From Mucor racemosus (Eukaryota > Mucoromycota > Mucoromycetes > Mucorales > Mucoraceae): a stretch of DNA of 64,000 nt. The first letter of the stretch is position 1. Every line of letters begins with the position of its first letter. Where the stretch lies: positions 1,488,001 through 1,552,000 of the forward strand of contig JAPEHQ010000011.1 of the NCBI GenBank assembly GCA_027405735.1. Direction: 5' to 3'. The notes under the pieces are model-generated. The model was not told where the DNA came from, ran no database searches, and saw only the letters and a list, made by a program, of their open reading frames with translations. The translations under genes were made by a program, and so were the position numbers. This document shows positions 37,301 to 49,650 of the stretch, piece after piece.

Positions 37301-37523
37301 ATATTCCGCTTATAAGCCTTGTAAGTCTTAAAAATTAGAGATTTTACGATATTTGAGAACTTTTTCCAGCATTAATGATGGTGTACCCACTTGATTCAAG
37401 CTTATTACTGTAAATATTTATACATGTTAATATTGTGCAGTAGTTTATTTGATGATAATATAGTTATACTTTATAATTAATGCGCTAGAGGTAATTTACA
37501 TTAAGTTTTGGTCTTACCCCTCC

Positions 37524-37622
37524 AACATCATAAACATAAACATGGCCATCACTGGGACCTATTGCCACTTTTTTACCCTCTTTGTCCCAAGCCAATTTAT
37601 TCAATGCTTTACCAGAACAAAC
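37524..37622 (-). pseudogene. Dynein intermediate chain-like WD fragment, R1 copy C (open frame)
   Basis: The best preserved fragment: SGKALNKLAWDKEGKKVAIG followed by PSDGHVYVYDVGG and then GTAAGACC, a 5' splice site. It keeps an open frame for about 31 codons, matching the WD-repeat segment before the conserved VGE of dynein intermediate chains. Upstream exon sequence has been deleted in this copy. Confidence 0.55.
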
Positions 37623-38530
37623 TTACTTTTGATCTATAAAAATTGATTTATTAGTAAAATCAATAATTAATAACAAGCTAATAAGTAATAATTATGGCGT
37701 ACCTTTGATAGTTGGTAATGATATACAAGACAACGTCTTGTTTTCCTCTTCTTAGCTGTTAGCCATTAAATAGAAATAAATGCTTTTTAGAAACTAAATA
37801 TACTAACATGAGTTTAGTCATTCATTTTAACCAAATTAATGTTATATATACTTTTATGATCACCAGTTTTCTCCAGGTAGAAGATATCGATTTTAGACCA
37901 AAAAAGCATTGATTATAACGTACAGTAGATAATGGAACAAAATGATTAAGAAGTCCTAGATGCTTTTTTCGTTCAAGAAAGATATTATAACATGCCCTAA
38001 CATTAACAGCTAATAATTTCTTTTCAAATAAACAATAGGAAAAACATGTACTTGTACCTGCTACTTGATTTCAGTTTATAAAAAAATATTAGTCTTTTTA
38101 TTGTAGTTTTAAACGTAAATAAAAGATCTGAGGAAAGAGTAGGGAAGAAAAAAGATTTTGTGTGTTACAAAAAGGAATTTACAAAGGCATAAATACTTTT
38201 AGTGTTGCCAAACAAGTTGTTGTCGTTGTTCCCATTTGGTCCCCGAAAGAAGAACATGGGCAGAACTCTTTCAAACCCCAAATTCAAATTGATACATCTC
38301 GTCAATAAGGCAATTCTGTTGAATCAGAGTAACTCACATCTGTTTTAAACCATTCAAATTATCTTTGTTATTAATTATATTATGATTGATATACTATAGT
38401 AAATTGATTAAAACCTCGATTTCATTGCTCTGCTCATCTGGGCTGCCTAATTTGCATATATTTTTTTATTCTGCTGCCCATCTGTGTAGATCATTATGCC
38501 CATGGGAAGCATAGTTAGGCCGTAGTGTCT

Positions 38531-41500
38531 ACATAGAAAAAAATTGGTGATTATAAAAGTATGCATAATATTGACTGGATTTGAATGAATAAATAAACTC
38601 ATGTTAATCTATTTCGTTTCTAAAAAATATTTGTTTCTGTTTAATGACCAACAGCCAAGAAGAGGAAAACAAGATGTTGTCTTGTATACCATTACCAACT
38701 GTCAAAGGTACACCATAATCATTACTTGTTAATTGATTTTACTAATAAATCAATTTTCATAGGTCTAAAGTAAAGGCGTATTCAGTTCAAAACGCTTGAA
38801 ATAATTCAATTATGCTAATTTACATGGCTTATCATTTCTTTCTCATTAAATTGCTACATTTGATTTTAATATTTTGTTTATATTGCTAATCGACTCGTTC
38901 TTCCATTAGAGTTAACTCACCATCCTTGATTAGCGTATCTACATATAATAACGGTCCATTATTAGCTCATCATGGTATGCAAAATTATTAAAAGGGGTCG
39001 TCTAATCTCAAATGTATCGAATCAAGATGAAGTAGGTTGATTGATATAACGGATAATAAATGCGATATCTTTGATTGAATGGGTGAATGTAAATGTATAA
39101 AGCAAAGCCTACCTTTGAATAAAAGTATTATTAATTATTCTGATCAACATCAATAGGCTCAAAAAGCATAGTTCAGTACAATCATTGCTACCAAATCGCA
39201 TAATTTGATATGCAGAAAACTCTTGAAGCGTTCATTGTTTTTTTTTTTGCAATGCTACAAATCATCATCGTTTGATATGACTAAATATTAATGAATCAGA
39301 GAAAACAGAACTGGTAAAAACTGATACCCAATGTACATCGATATCAAGGTTGATAAAAGGTGCATTTATTGTGTAGTGGAAATTAAACATTTTGGTAGAT
39401 AAAAATTACAGGACCAAGATGTTGTGTTTTCCTGAGGATTTTTAAAAGGGTTTAATAACATATTTTATCAAACTTAGATGTTAAATACTCACCATATGCT
39501 ATTATCATCTTGTTTTTTTATTTAATTGCTGTATTATTAAAAATCAAGCTTTCCGTAGCTTATAACATGACAATGGGATGTTTCTGGTTTAATAGATGGA
39601 CATTTATCATAAGGGGTCTGGTGATACGTTTGATACTACTGTAGATGGAACAAGTCAAGTTAATTTATGGAATTTGAATGAAAATGCCGAGAAACCATTG
39701 TAAGTACTTAAGTTGGCTCTGGTAAAGCATTGAATAAATTTGTTTGGCACAAAGAGGGTAAACAGCGGCAATGGGTTCCAGTGATGGTCATGATGATCAT
39801 GTTTATGATTTTGGCGAGGTAAGACTAAAACCAAAGGTAAATCACCTCTAACGCAATAATTATAAAGTAAGACTATATTATCATCAAATAAACTACCACG
39901 CAATATTAACATGTATAAAGATTTACGGTAATAAGCTCAAATCAAGTGGTACAGCATCGTAAATTCTTGAAAAAGTTCTGAAGTATTATTAAATCTCTTA
40001 TTTTTAAGACTTACAAGGCTTATAAGCGGAATATTAATTTAGAAAATTATTCTTGTCCAGATCATCGATTTTGACATTTTTTTAATTTTTCTTTTCTGAT
40101 TTTGCAAATCTAGAGTTAATTATACTACCAATTATAAAAACAAAAAATATATACATATGCAAAATTTAGCGCTCTATTTGCTCAATAAAAAATAACGGAC
40201 TTTTTTATTGCAAAATATTACATGAAAATCCTTTAATCAAAAAACCGTTTTCGGGACAAAAGTATAAAGTTTTATTACTTAACATTCAATATAAAGCTTT
40301 CATAAAATAAGTATTAGTTATAGTTACAATTTTCTCTCACAATGTAGTATGTTTGAACGTCGATTTTGGTATCAAAATTTGATTTTTCTGTTTTTTAATC
40401 AAAATCATGAGCGCTGGTAAGGATAAAAATGAGCCTCAAAAATGTCCGCTACAAAAACTGAATTTTCAGACCGTACGTGGTTAAATATAAGAAAAGTTTT
40501 TTTAAAAAAAACACTTTTTTATTTAAAACTTAGAAATACCATAATATAAGAGACTTAGCCCTTCAATCTTGCTATTCTGAATTACGGCATCGCTTTACGG
40601 GCTCGCTTTTCCAATTTTTTAATAAATATATGATATAACAGACGCTTTTTCTGGTAGAAAAATGTATATTTCTATGATAACAGGTGTTGTCTATTTTATT
40701 TAGTTTATGGTTGATACGCTGTAATGCTGCTTTTACATTGGCTGAGATGTGTAATTTAGCAGGGTTTTAATTGCGCTAAATAATGTAAAGCCTTGAAAAT
40801 CCTTTTCTACGTGTGTTGTTTCTTTCTTTTTGTTTTCATATTATTCCAACAAGGATATATTCACTGTGTGATAAGGCATATCAGACTATTAAGCTGGTAT
40901 TCTTTTCTTTTATTTGAATATGCATGCTAACATAAGGCACTAATGTTTTTAATATAGGTAGCAGTAGTCTATATTAAAGACTGATATTTTTATTTAACCG
41001 CATTCTAAGGTCAAATATCATTATTTATTACTGTATTGTTGGACGTATTTCTTGATTACCACATCAAATTGAAGGCAATGATATGTATATCTACTCAATG
41101 AAAAGCTAGAACTGGCTACAGACTCACGAAATGTTCCAGAGAGGTGATAAAATTTCAAATGATATAGAAACACAAAAAAAGAATAATCTGATGTCTTGCC
41201 TAATAGCCATAGTTCTGATCGTAGCTATGCTTGAAAACAAATCTTTTTACAGCTGACAATTGTAAACTAAAATAGTACGTTTAAAGAAGGTTAATTTGCT
41301 TAAATTTTATGTATGATAAAGTAACATTTATAACCTTAGATTTGGTTTCTATATAATTTTAAGCAGTAAGCGTTGTTTAACTTTATGCTCAAGCAAAAAC
41401 CATTCTTGCTGTATACATTATAGCTATAAACATATTTACAAATGATAATAATTGTAAATATATTGGCTCTTGCATGTATTGCTCTACATCAACAACGCAT

Positions 41501-41938
41501 TGAATTGTATAGTCTATAATCTATATTAATAAAAGCAAATGTAATTTAAAACCCATTATTCCAGTAAAAAATGTAATGGAATTTTGAAAACGGCACGATG
41601 CTCATGTACAAACCAGTTTGTGCCCATATGAGCAGCTCTTTATTATGCTCATGGTCAGATTTTGTTATTATGCACAAATAGGAATAATGATATGCTTATG
41701 GGCAATTGTACTACTATTCACACATGGAATTAATGTCATGCACACGGACAGAATATATAATACTGCACATACGGGCTTTTCGTTATGCTCATATACAGTT
41801 TCTTTTGTTGTGCCCATGTGCATCTTGTTACCTTTTTAGCCATTATTCAGTGGGCGCAACAACTCATTAGGCTATAGTTTGCAGCCCACCTGGGCACAAC
41901 AAAATCATCTTGTGCAGCACAGGTCGGCCGTAGTGCTT
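38531..41938 (+). mobile_element. R1 element D, left-truncated
   Basis: Begins near 38540 at a point equivalent to about 32770 of copy B and runs to the intact right terminus CAGCACAGGTCGGCCGTAGTG at 41938. Contains the same TAACCACGTACGG-type internal blocks, the subterminal motif cluster (41595-41860) and the WD fragment at 39640-39825. No left terminal repeat is seen; it abuts copy C directly, as if the fold-back structure inserted into or recombined with it. Confidence 0.7.
39640..39825 (+). pseudogene. Dynein intermediate chain-like WD fragment, R1 copy D
   Basis: An open stretch reads DGTSQVNLWNLNENAEKPL, ending at GTAAGTACTTAAG. Then SGKALNKFVWHKEGK and a frameshifted SSDGH(D/V)Y..DFGE follow before another GTAAGAC. 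This copy best preserves the upstream exon. Confidence 0.55.
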
Positions 41939-42940
41939 TTATATATAAACCATTTAAATTTGTGTTTTTATGGAATTTTTTTTTTTGGATCAGGTTGTAT
42001 CATCTTATACTTTTCAAATTAAATCCGTTATTAGGCTAATAATGTTGTAGGTTGTATTTATGCTTTACTTAAAATAAGCCTTTGAATAATTAATAGCAAT
42101 ACAGTCGAATCTTAATTTTTGTATAACATTTCGATACCTGCATCTTATAGCTGCTTGGAATATTTAAGCAACCGCGTCCGGGTTGTCCGGTGATTTTTTC
42201 TGGAGATTTAAAGCTTGAAAATGTCATTAGATGGCCGCTTCCGGATATTGTTCGGCTTTTTTTGGAAGAGTGACCATTGGCAAAAATATGAATGCTATGG
42301 ACCTAGGAAACTAGGAATGTTTGCCTAATCTCTAATGAAAACTATATAAAGAGGACATATCTTGTATTCATCAGCTAACAGCTGTTTTTTAGGGATTTTT
42401 GGAAACGTTTTTGAAAAAAAAAAATCTTTTCTTCTGCTTTTTGAAAGAAATTTAGTAACTGGAAAAATGTTTGAAATCAATGAATATTGATCCAAATGGG
42501 CTGCAATTTTCCAAATATATACTATGGATATACTGTAGAAAGTATCCAGAAATATAATTTTGTTATTTTATTAATTTGCTGAGCAAGTCGTAAGAATAAA
42601 ATACGCACTTTTTTCGAGCGGGGTATATAGGTCAGCCGATCGTTTTAAATTAAAAATAGCGCTATATCAGCCAAAACTAGCATATATGGTGTAATGATAA
42701 CTACCGAAATTTATAAGTAAACATTCTTTTTATATATAATCAAGGCTGAAGTGCAATGTGCTCTAATCAATTTCTTCCAAAAGCTTTGGACATCCAATGT
42801 TTGTTTCATCAATATGCGGATGATTATTCTTAGTAAGGAATTTTCTGAAATGTTCATTTATTATTATAATGTGATAGACCCCGCTACTTCATGAATGAAC
42901 CATGTTAAAATCGTTTCGCAAAAAATTATAATTATTATTT
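41939..42940. other. Unannotated spacer
   Basis: Between R1 element D and the chitin synthase stop codon. No gene, RNA or family repeat was recognised. Confidence 0.4.
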
Positions 42941-45765
42941 TTATCCAGATGTAAATATGCTCAGCAATAAAAACATTATTGATCCCAGGAATCGAAATAT
43001 TCCCAAACCACAATTGACCCATAGCATGATTGACATGTAAGTTGTACCCACTGATTCATTAAATATGGATTCATAATCTGACGCTGTGATGAAAACCACT
43101 AATAAAGCGTTACAAGCAATCCACGCCAGCACTAGATGTGTTCTGAATGAGCGGTAGTAATCGTCTTTAGTTAATGATCCACCAGAATCCTATATATATA
43201 AACTATATTTAATATATTGGATATTTCAAAATTAAATATATTTACCATGTCTTTGGAGGGCTTTTCGTCCAGAGCAAATAATGCTTCATCATACTGACAG
43301 TTAATATCATGTTGATCAGCAGGTAATTCAATTTCTACAGTTTTGACGCCTTTTTCTTTTTCAGATACTTTAACAATGCCTAAATCTTTGGCAACTGAAT
43401 TATCACCTTTCGTACCCCAACTATACAATAAAACAATATTAACATAAAAGCATACATAATAAAAATATATTTTAGTGATACTTGCCTCACATCATGCGTG
43501 TTACAAAATGCATAAATGTTCAAAATGTTAATGTATCCTGGTAAAAGTAAAAGATATGGTAAAAAGCTTGTCATCATATGAAAAGGTTGACGATGTAAAC
43601 AACTTGATACAAGATAAATGCCGTACGTAGAGCTAAGAGAAATCACCATGTTTCGTAAGCCAGGATCATTCATAGCTATTTGGAAATTGGTTGTCGTATT
43701 GTACGTCCATTCGTATTTTTCAGCCGCAAGTTGAATTCCTTTATAGATTAACCATGATGAGCAGAATAACATGTAGCACATTATGATAGCAAAACCGACG
43801 AGGCATGTCATGAAAAGAAATTTTGATCTACATAATACTGATTAGACATGTTACATTGCATAGGATTCCAAATATTTACCCTTGTGGTCGATTTCCCATT
43901 GAACATATAAATATGACAAACAGTAAAAATGCATAAGCATATTTACAGAAATCAAATATTCTACTGCCCCAACCATTTCCAAATGGATCCACATTGGAAG
44001 CAGATAAGCTTTTAGTGATAAAGTAAAATGCAATGTAAAAGTTACCCTATTGATACAATGAGATGTTTGCATATTGGAGTAATGACTGCCGTACTTACCA
44101 CTGAGAACCAGCTAAAGATCAAACTGATTACATTATATATACCCTCAATCATTAATAATAATGTTCTACTAAAGCCGTGGCCACTGTTCCAAATTTTGCG
44201 GAAATGAATTAAACCATAGACACCAGCAAAAAATGAACCATTAAGCCATCTTCTTCTTTGTGAAATAAATTCAGGCAATTGACTAGGAACATCAGTTTCT
44301 CCAAACGCACTAGCAACATACTGCAAAAGCCAACGCTCATCTTTTTTTGCCACCAATTCAAAGCAAAGGATTCTATCTTCTGCTAAATACATGTTGGCTT
44401 CAAATAATCCAGTCTTTTTAATGTTCTGGCTGCTTCCTTGTAAATTGCTATGCAAGTCTTCACCGATAAAGTATTTTTCAAGAGGCCCATGGCCATTTAC
44501 ATCGTTTTTCAATGCTGCGTAGCGATATGCAGAAAACGCTCCTGGCAAAACACTGATGTAACCAAACACACTCTCTAATGGTTTATCGAGAATGTTGGAC
44601 ATTTTGTATTCAAAATTTTGTGCAGCCACTAAAGGATTCAGTAACTGGCAGCAAGCAGTACCAAGCATAGCACGGATTTCACCACAGGCACCACCAACTA
44701 ATGGGTTACGATTAAATACTTTCCACAGTTGATAGATGCTGCTGTTTCCAGGTCTTGTGCCAACATCGAGTAATATACAAACATTGGGCTTAATGATAGG
44801 ACCGAATGCATTAAAAAACCATCGATGTGAGTTGATTTTTTTAGCATTCTTTTCTTTTAAACAAAACATGATTTGAACAGGTACGATGCCCTTGTCAGAA
44901 CCTTTGATATTCATATCAGAATCGATAGATATTTGCGTTGTATACTAATCTAAATGTCAGTACATGCAGATAATAGAAGATAAAGAGTACTTACTTCGTA
45001 AATATGAGCTTTTACAGGTTTATCATCTACAACATTTTTGGCAATACCAGCTTGATATACACCCATTGAAGCCAGCACATCGAGAACTTTTTTATTCACT
45101 ACTTGCCTACCATCAGCAACGATGCAAACGACAATTTTCTTCCAACCATCTGGACCCCACATGGTACTTTTCTTTAAACTGCACATGTGAGCAATATTCT
45201 TCATAACACCATGCATTGTACGAGTAAATAAAATCTCATCTTCATTATACATTGTCATGACGATGAATAATTCTGTTTCTCGATTGTAAATTTTAGGTCG
45301 CAATGTAAAGCCTTTTGATTCAAATTCATCTGGTTCACAAGTAGCAGCGGTATATCTTAATTGAGAATATTCATCATGGTCATTAAATGTAAGTGCGCCG
45401 TATAATCGATCAGGGATTGGACAATCAATGACAAGGTTGTTGTTTGTTAACTGAAGTCTTCGAGTTACTTTTCGTCGAAGCACTCCAGTGGTTCGATCTC
45501 TAGTTGATTTTGGTGCATCCAAATAGGATTCGGTATCTGTTCGTACAAGTGTAGCCGCACTATTTCTATTTTGCGCTGCTGCAGTCGTTGATTTCTGTGA
45601 TCGTAGTGAGGATAAAGTTTGTTGATTTCTAGCGTAATTTGTCTCTATTGCTGTGGATGATGATGGCATATTATCATCTTGATCATCGTTGGAGTTATTT
45701 GAGAAAAACCAACTCGAAAACCAACCACCAGCAGTGTTATTTTCCTGTTTTTTTATAGAAGACAT
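42941..45765 (-). CDS. Chitin synthase (class I-III type)
   Basis: Polymerises N-acetylglucosamine from UDP-GlcNAc at the plasma membrane. About 800 residues from ATG 45765 ([10 protein letters not shown]), in about seven exons. A disordered N-terminus is followed by [25 protein letters not shown], then [14 protein letters not shown] and [10 protein letters not shown] (nucleotide-sugar and metal site). The core has [17 protein letters not shown] (EDR) and the product-site motif [10 protein letters not shown]-terminal multiple membrane helices run through SWGTKGDN, a motif typical of these enzymes, to [15 protein letters not shown]. No myosin or chitin-binding extension. The C-terminal segment is shorter than in some relatives but not broken. 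It lies 174 bp downstream of the SmgGDS-like gene on the same strand. Confidence 0.95.
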
Positions 45766-45939
45766 TTGTTTATAAAGAAGAAAGCAAGATGTTGATATAA
45801 GCTTTTGATTTTATTATTAGAAAGGGGGATGATTTTTTGCTGAGTTATACAGTGCTTCAACCCAAAAGAGGGTTCATTTTGTTATGATTTTCACTATTTG
45901 AGCTGTAACCATAACATAGTTGACTTTTTAGGAAATTGA

Positions 45940-48201
45940 TTATTGTTGTAACGCCTTACTAAGTGTAGTTGCATATCTATATAAATCACTGTTTTCTTGG
46001 ATATCTTCAAGTCTATTTGACGCGATGTTTTTGATGGTAACAACTACTTGCGCATTATTATCGTTCTTGGCTGATTCAACTATTTTACAAAGCAATACAC
46101 AGGCATTACATTTGATTTGAACAGGAATTTCGTTATTTTCCAAGCAGATGTCGTCTATCAGCACTTGCAAAAATGATCTTGCTTCGTGCTCTTTTTGCTC
46201 TTCTCCTTCTTCCTCTTCTTGGGTAGTAATAATAGGTTGAGGTGGTTCAGCAACGATGAGAGGTAAAGCTTTCTTTGTGGTAGCAGCATCACCTGATTCA
46301 GAAAATATCAATGTTAATGCCATGATACCATCATTTTTCAATATAGCAAATTTTGAGGTTCTAACAAGTTCAATAATTGGTTCCATGATATGTGATTCCA
46401 TTACTTGCATTCTTAAATCATTGTTATCTTTTTGCACCCAAACAGTTTTAACTAAATTAGTTAAAACGCGCGTAGCTTCACTTTTTGCTGCAACGTCGTC
46501 AACTCTTTTCAAGAATTCAGTAACAAGCGATAATGTGTTGTTTTCTTGAATAATACGCTTAGCATTATTATCTAATCAATTGATTAATTTCTACATATTA
46601 TTTACTAGAATAGTACCTACAATTGCCTGCACATAATAACTTGATGATACCAATAGTGAGAAATTGATTTCTTTTGAGCATATCTTTTGATTCATCAATA
46701 GCAGGAGATAAAATCTTGAGACAATCATCATTTCCAATAATATCCTTGTTAGATACTGGGAGACATAAATGCTTTAAACAGCCCAAAATAGCGTATTGGA
46801 ATGTAGCGTTTTCTGTTGTTTGATAGAGATCCAATAATAATTTCGATAGATTATATTTTTCAACCAACTCAATGCAATGTTGATCAGATCTTGCAAGATT
46901 TCCCAGGATATAAACAGCACATTGATGCACAACTTCTGGTTTACTCTTGGCCATATCCAAGAATCTCGATAAAATATGGCGATTATTGTATAATTCATCC
47001 ATCTTTGAGTCGGTAGATGTTGCATAAATAGTGATTTTGCTCATTGTTTTACGAATTTCCTCTATTTTTTCTTTGTCGTCTTTTTCTTGCATTTCAATCT
47101 CGGTGTTTTCCAAGAAATCAAGTAAGAAATCTAATGCTCCCATATCGACAATTTCATTTTGAAGATTATCTATGGAAATTTGAATTGTTATTTGAGATGA
47201 AATGCTTCTCCCTTCTTTTTTAAAATTATACCATCATCCATGATAATTTGAAGTAATGTATCTGCAAGGTTCTCTAAATTGTCCAAATCATCAATGTATT
47301 CCTCTGATTTATATAAATATTCAATCATGGTAATGTAAGTTGTTATTGTAGATGGAGTAGATATAATCTTGCGAGCAGTTTCTATTTAAGCATGTAAGAA
47401 TTTAATTGCAATTGCATAATTAACTATATCTACCTTCTGCTACCATATTGTCCAGCACTTTAATTGCCATGGTAATGGATCCATCATCCTCTTTTTCAGG
47501 TACAATCAAATCTACAAGACTTTTAGCTGCTCCACATTCAGCAATTTCGTTTTGAATAGGAGCTGTACCATATAAGAACAGTTAATAATCCAGATATATA
47601 ATCCCTAAACGAAACTTACCATAATCCATACTACTGTTCAAATAAAATCCACATACTGTGCGAACTAAATTTGATTGTGTAGCTCCCTTCAAATAAGTTG
47701 CTACAGTAGGTACAATACCAGCATCTTTAACACGCTTACGATTATTTTCTATTGTTTATCAATTAGTTACTATAGCAATAGTTATGTAGATCAAATTACC
47801 ATGATCAAAGCATAAATTTCCTAATACTCGAAGTGCCTGAATTTGAAATTCTAATTGCTTTCCAGAAGCCTCATTCAATAAGCCTGCCAAGTTTTCAATT
47901 ATACCCGAATCACCAAGGGGAGATCTCAACGAAGCTAATAATGTATTAATTCCTGAATACTTGAAATATCGTTTTTCAATTACCTGTACGTAATTCATCA
48001 GCCAAATCTTTACATGCCTGAGTACCTTTATCCCAACTTGAGTGATCATTATTCAAAAGGTTTAATGAATTAACGGATTCTATCACAGCATTATCTAATG
48101 ATTTTCGTTAATAAAAATGCATGGAATATTTGTGTATTTTATAATTTACCATTCTTTATAGAATCAAGGGCATCTTTCAAAGTTTCTACCGAGATACTCA
48201 T
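45940..48201 (-). CDS. SmgGDS-like armadillo-repeat protein (RAP1GDS1 family)
   Basis: Probable armadillo-fold chaperone or exchange factor for prenylated small GTPases. Start ATG 48201 (MSISVETLKDALDSIKN), about eight short-intron exons, roughly 610 residues, near the length of animal RAP1GDS1. Armadillo units show QALRVLGNLCFDH, QCAVYILGNLARSDQHCIELVE and YAILGCLKHLCLPVSNK, and the C-terminal repeats include ATRVLTNLVKTVW and NDGIMALTLIF. An acidic insertion (EEEEGEEQKEHE) lies late in the protein. No enzyme motif is expected. The match to SmgGDS rests on the order of these repeats and the CIELVEKYNLSKLLLDL segment; another armadillo family remains possible. Confidence 0.75.
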
Positions 48202-48642
48202 ATTTTTTTTATCTAGTACTATAAAGCCAAGACAAGCAAAGGAAAACACGAAAAAGTTTAAACCAACCTATACCAACTGCTGCCAGAGACTTGAATGTCC
48301 GTTTTTTGTGATACACATGTTGTGGTGTATGAATCAATACATTAGAAAATAGACAGCGTTTTACTACATTGTACGATCCTTTATTCAACGGCATGTGTTT
48401 ATATCACAAAATTTAAATAAATTTCCTCATTTCAATTCATCAAGAATGATGTTAAGTATTCCACATTTCAATCAAGACGCAAAGAAAAGTTTTTGATTCT
48501 TTTAGACTGGACCAACCATTCATACAAACATAACATTCTCTAGACATATAAAAAGATATTTAGATATAAAGATCATATATATTTATTACTCTTTTTTCAA
48601 TTAATCTTTCAAACATATACCTTAGCAAAAGAAAAGTTTAAT
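48202..48642. promoter_or_regulatory. Divergent promoter region
   Basis: Separates the SmgGDS-like gene from the secreted Asp/His-rich gene. A TATA-like CATATAAAAAGATA at 48544-48557 is about 90 bp upstream of the plus-strand ATG, followed by a T-rich stretch and the TCAATTAATCTTTCAAAC leader. Confidence 0.5.
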
Positions 48643-49650
48643 ATGCGTTCCGTTTTTGCTATTTCATCAGCTATTGCTCTTTTTGCTACCTCAGCATTTG
48701 CATCAGAGAATGCTGATTTCAATCCAGTTAATTTCGCTGATAAGGCTGTCTCTGCTTCTGCCTCTTTGACCAATGAATTTGTAAACTTCCGTTGGAAGGG
48801 TGAGGAAGCTACTGCCCAGGAATCATTTGATCTCAATGTTGAAAACACTGCTCGTATTCAAGTTACTGACTTCAAGAACCGTGGTGATATGTTTGAAATC
48901 TTTGACAATGGTAAATCTTTAGGTTTCACTACCAAAGTTGATGCCCTCAAGGACGAAGAAGTCTTTGCCGCTACTCCTGAAGAAGCTCTTAACGATGAGC
49001 GTTTCAGTAAGGGTACATTTGATTTAGCCAAGGGTGAACACAAAATTACCATCAAGGCTGTGGGTCCTTATGAAGCTGGTACTGCTGCTATCCGTGTCTT
49101 GGATCATGCTAATGTTGCTTTCCACAAGAAGGAAAAGGACCATGATGATGACCATGATGATGATGATGATGATGATGACAAGCACGACCACAAGGACGAT
49201 GATGATGACGATGATGATGACAAGCACGACCACAAGGGTGATGATGATGATGACAAACACGACCACAAGGGTGATGATGATGATGAGGGAAGAAAGGGTA
49301 GCTGGCACAAGGATGATCGCCGTAAGGGTGGTGATCATGAAGGCAAGGGTAGCTGGAATAAGGGCGGTGATCGTGGAGAAGGCCATCAAGGTGAATGGAA
49401 CAAGGGTGGTGATTTTGAAGTAGCCCATGAAGGTGGCTGGAACAAGGGTGGTGATTTTGACGAAGCTCATCAAGGTGGATGGAACAAGGGCGGTGATTTT
49501 GAAGGTGGCCATCAAGGTGGTGACAAGTGGGAGCACAAGCGTCCTACTGAAGAAGAATACGATCTCTCTCACACCATCACTTTCACCAAGACCAAGTGGG
49601 TTGCTCAAAGACCTACTCGTGTTCCAAACGTTGGTACTTTTACTCTTTAA
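48643..49650 (+). CDS. Secreted Asp/His-rich protein with WNKGGDFE repeats
   Basis: Single exon, 335 residues. A signal peptide is clear (MRSVFAISSAIALFATSAFA, cleavage about residue 20). Residues 25-160 form a compact domain of beta-rich composition (FRWKGEEATAQESFDLNVEN, ARIQVTDFKNRGDMFEIFDNG, FDLAKGEHKITIKA). Residues 165-220 are Asp runs broken by KHDHK, and residues 225-300 repeat GGWNKGGDF(E/D) with His and Gly. The C-terminus (KRPTEEEYDLSHTITFTKTKWVAQRPTRVP) is different again. There is no GPI or membrane anchor. Codons are strongly biased (GGT, AAG, CGT, ACC) unlike most neighbours, which argues for high expression. The composition suggests divalent metal binding or wall association; function is not established. 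Confidence 0.85.
   Translation: MRSVFAISSAIALFATSAFASENADFNPVNFADKAVSASASLTNEFVNFRWKGEEATAQESFDLNVENTARIQVTDFKNRGDMFEIFDNGKSLGFTTKVDALKDEEVFAATPEEALNDERFSKGTFDLAKGEHKITIKAVGPYEAGTAAIRVLDHANVAFHKKEKDHDDDHDDDDDDDDKHDHKDDDDDDDDDKHDHKGDDDDDKHDHKGDDDDEGRKGSWHKDDRRKGGDHEGKGSWNKGGDRGEGHQGEWNKGGDFEVAHEGGWNKGGDFDEAHQGGWNKGGDFEGGHQGGDKWEHKRPTEEEYDLSHTITFTKTKWVAQRPTRVPNVGTFTL

Larger units (their letters stand above)
32088..38530. mobile_element. 6.4-kb fold-back structure built from two inverted R1 copies (B and C)
   Basis: The left end CATTACGGCCGAACTATGC and the right end (reverse complement CACTACGGCCTAACTATGC) are inverted repeats with the same outer CAYTACGGCC as element A but a different inner sequence. 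Copy B (plus, 32088-36661) ends in the GTGCAGCACAGGTCGGCC terminus of the element A type. Copy C (minus, 36662-38530) matches the complement of 32088-33000 joined to about 34250-35210, so it lacks some 1.2 kb internally and its right end. The arms could form a long hairpin of roughly 1.8 kb. No transposase-like ORF is present. Confidence 0.7.

Noticed and set aside
49024..49608. Long antisense open frame (194 codons, Ile/Leu/Val/Thr-rich) opposite the secreted gene
   Set aside because: It is the complement of the GAT/GAC and repeat codons; its composition simply mirrors the sense repeats.
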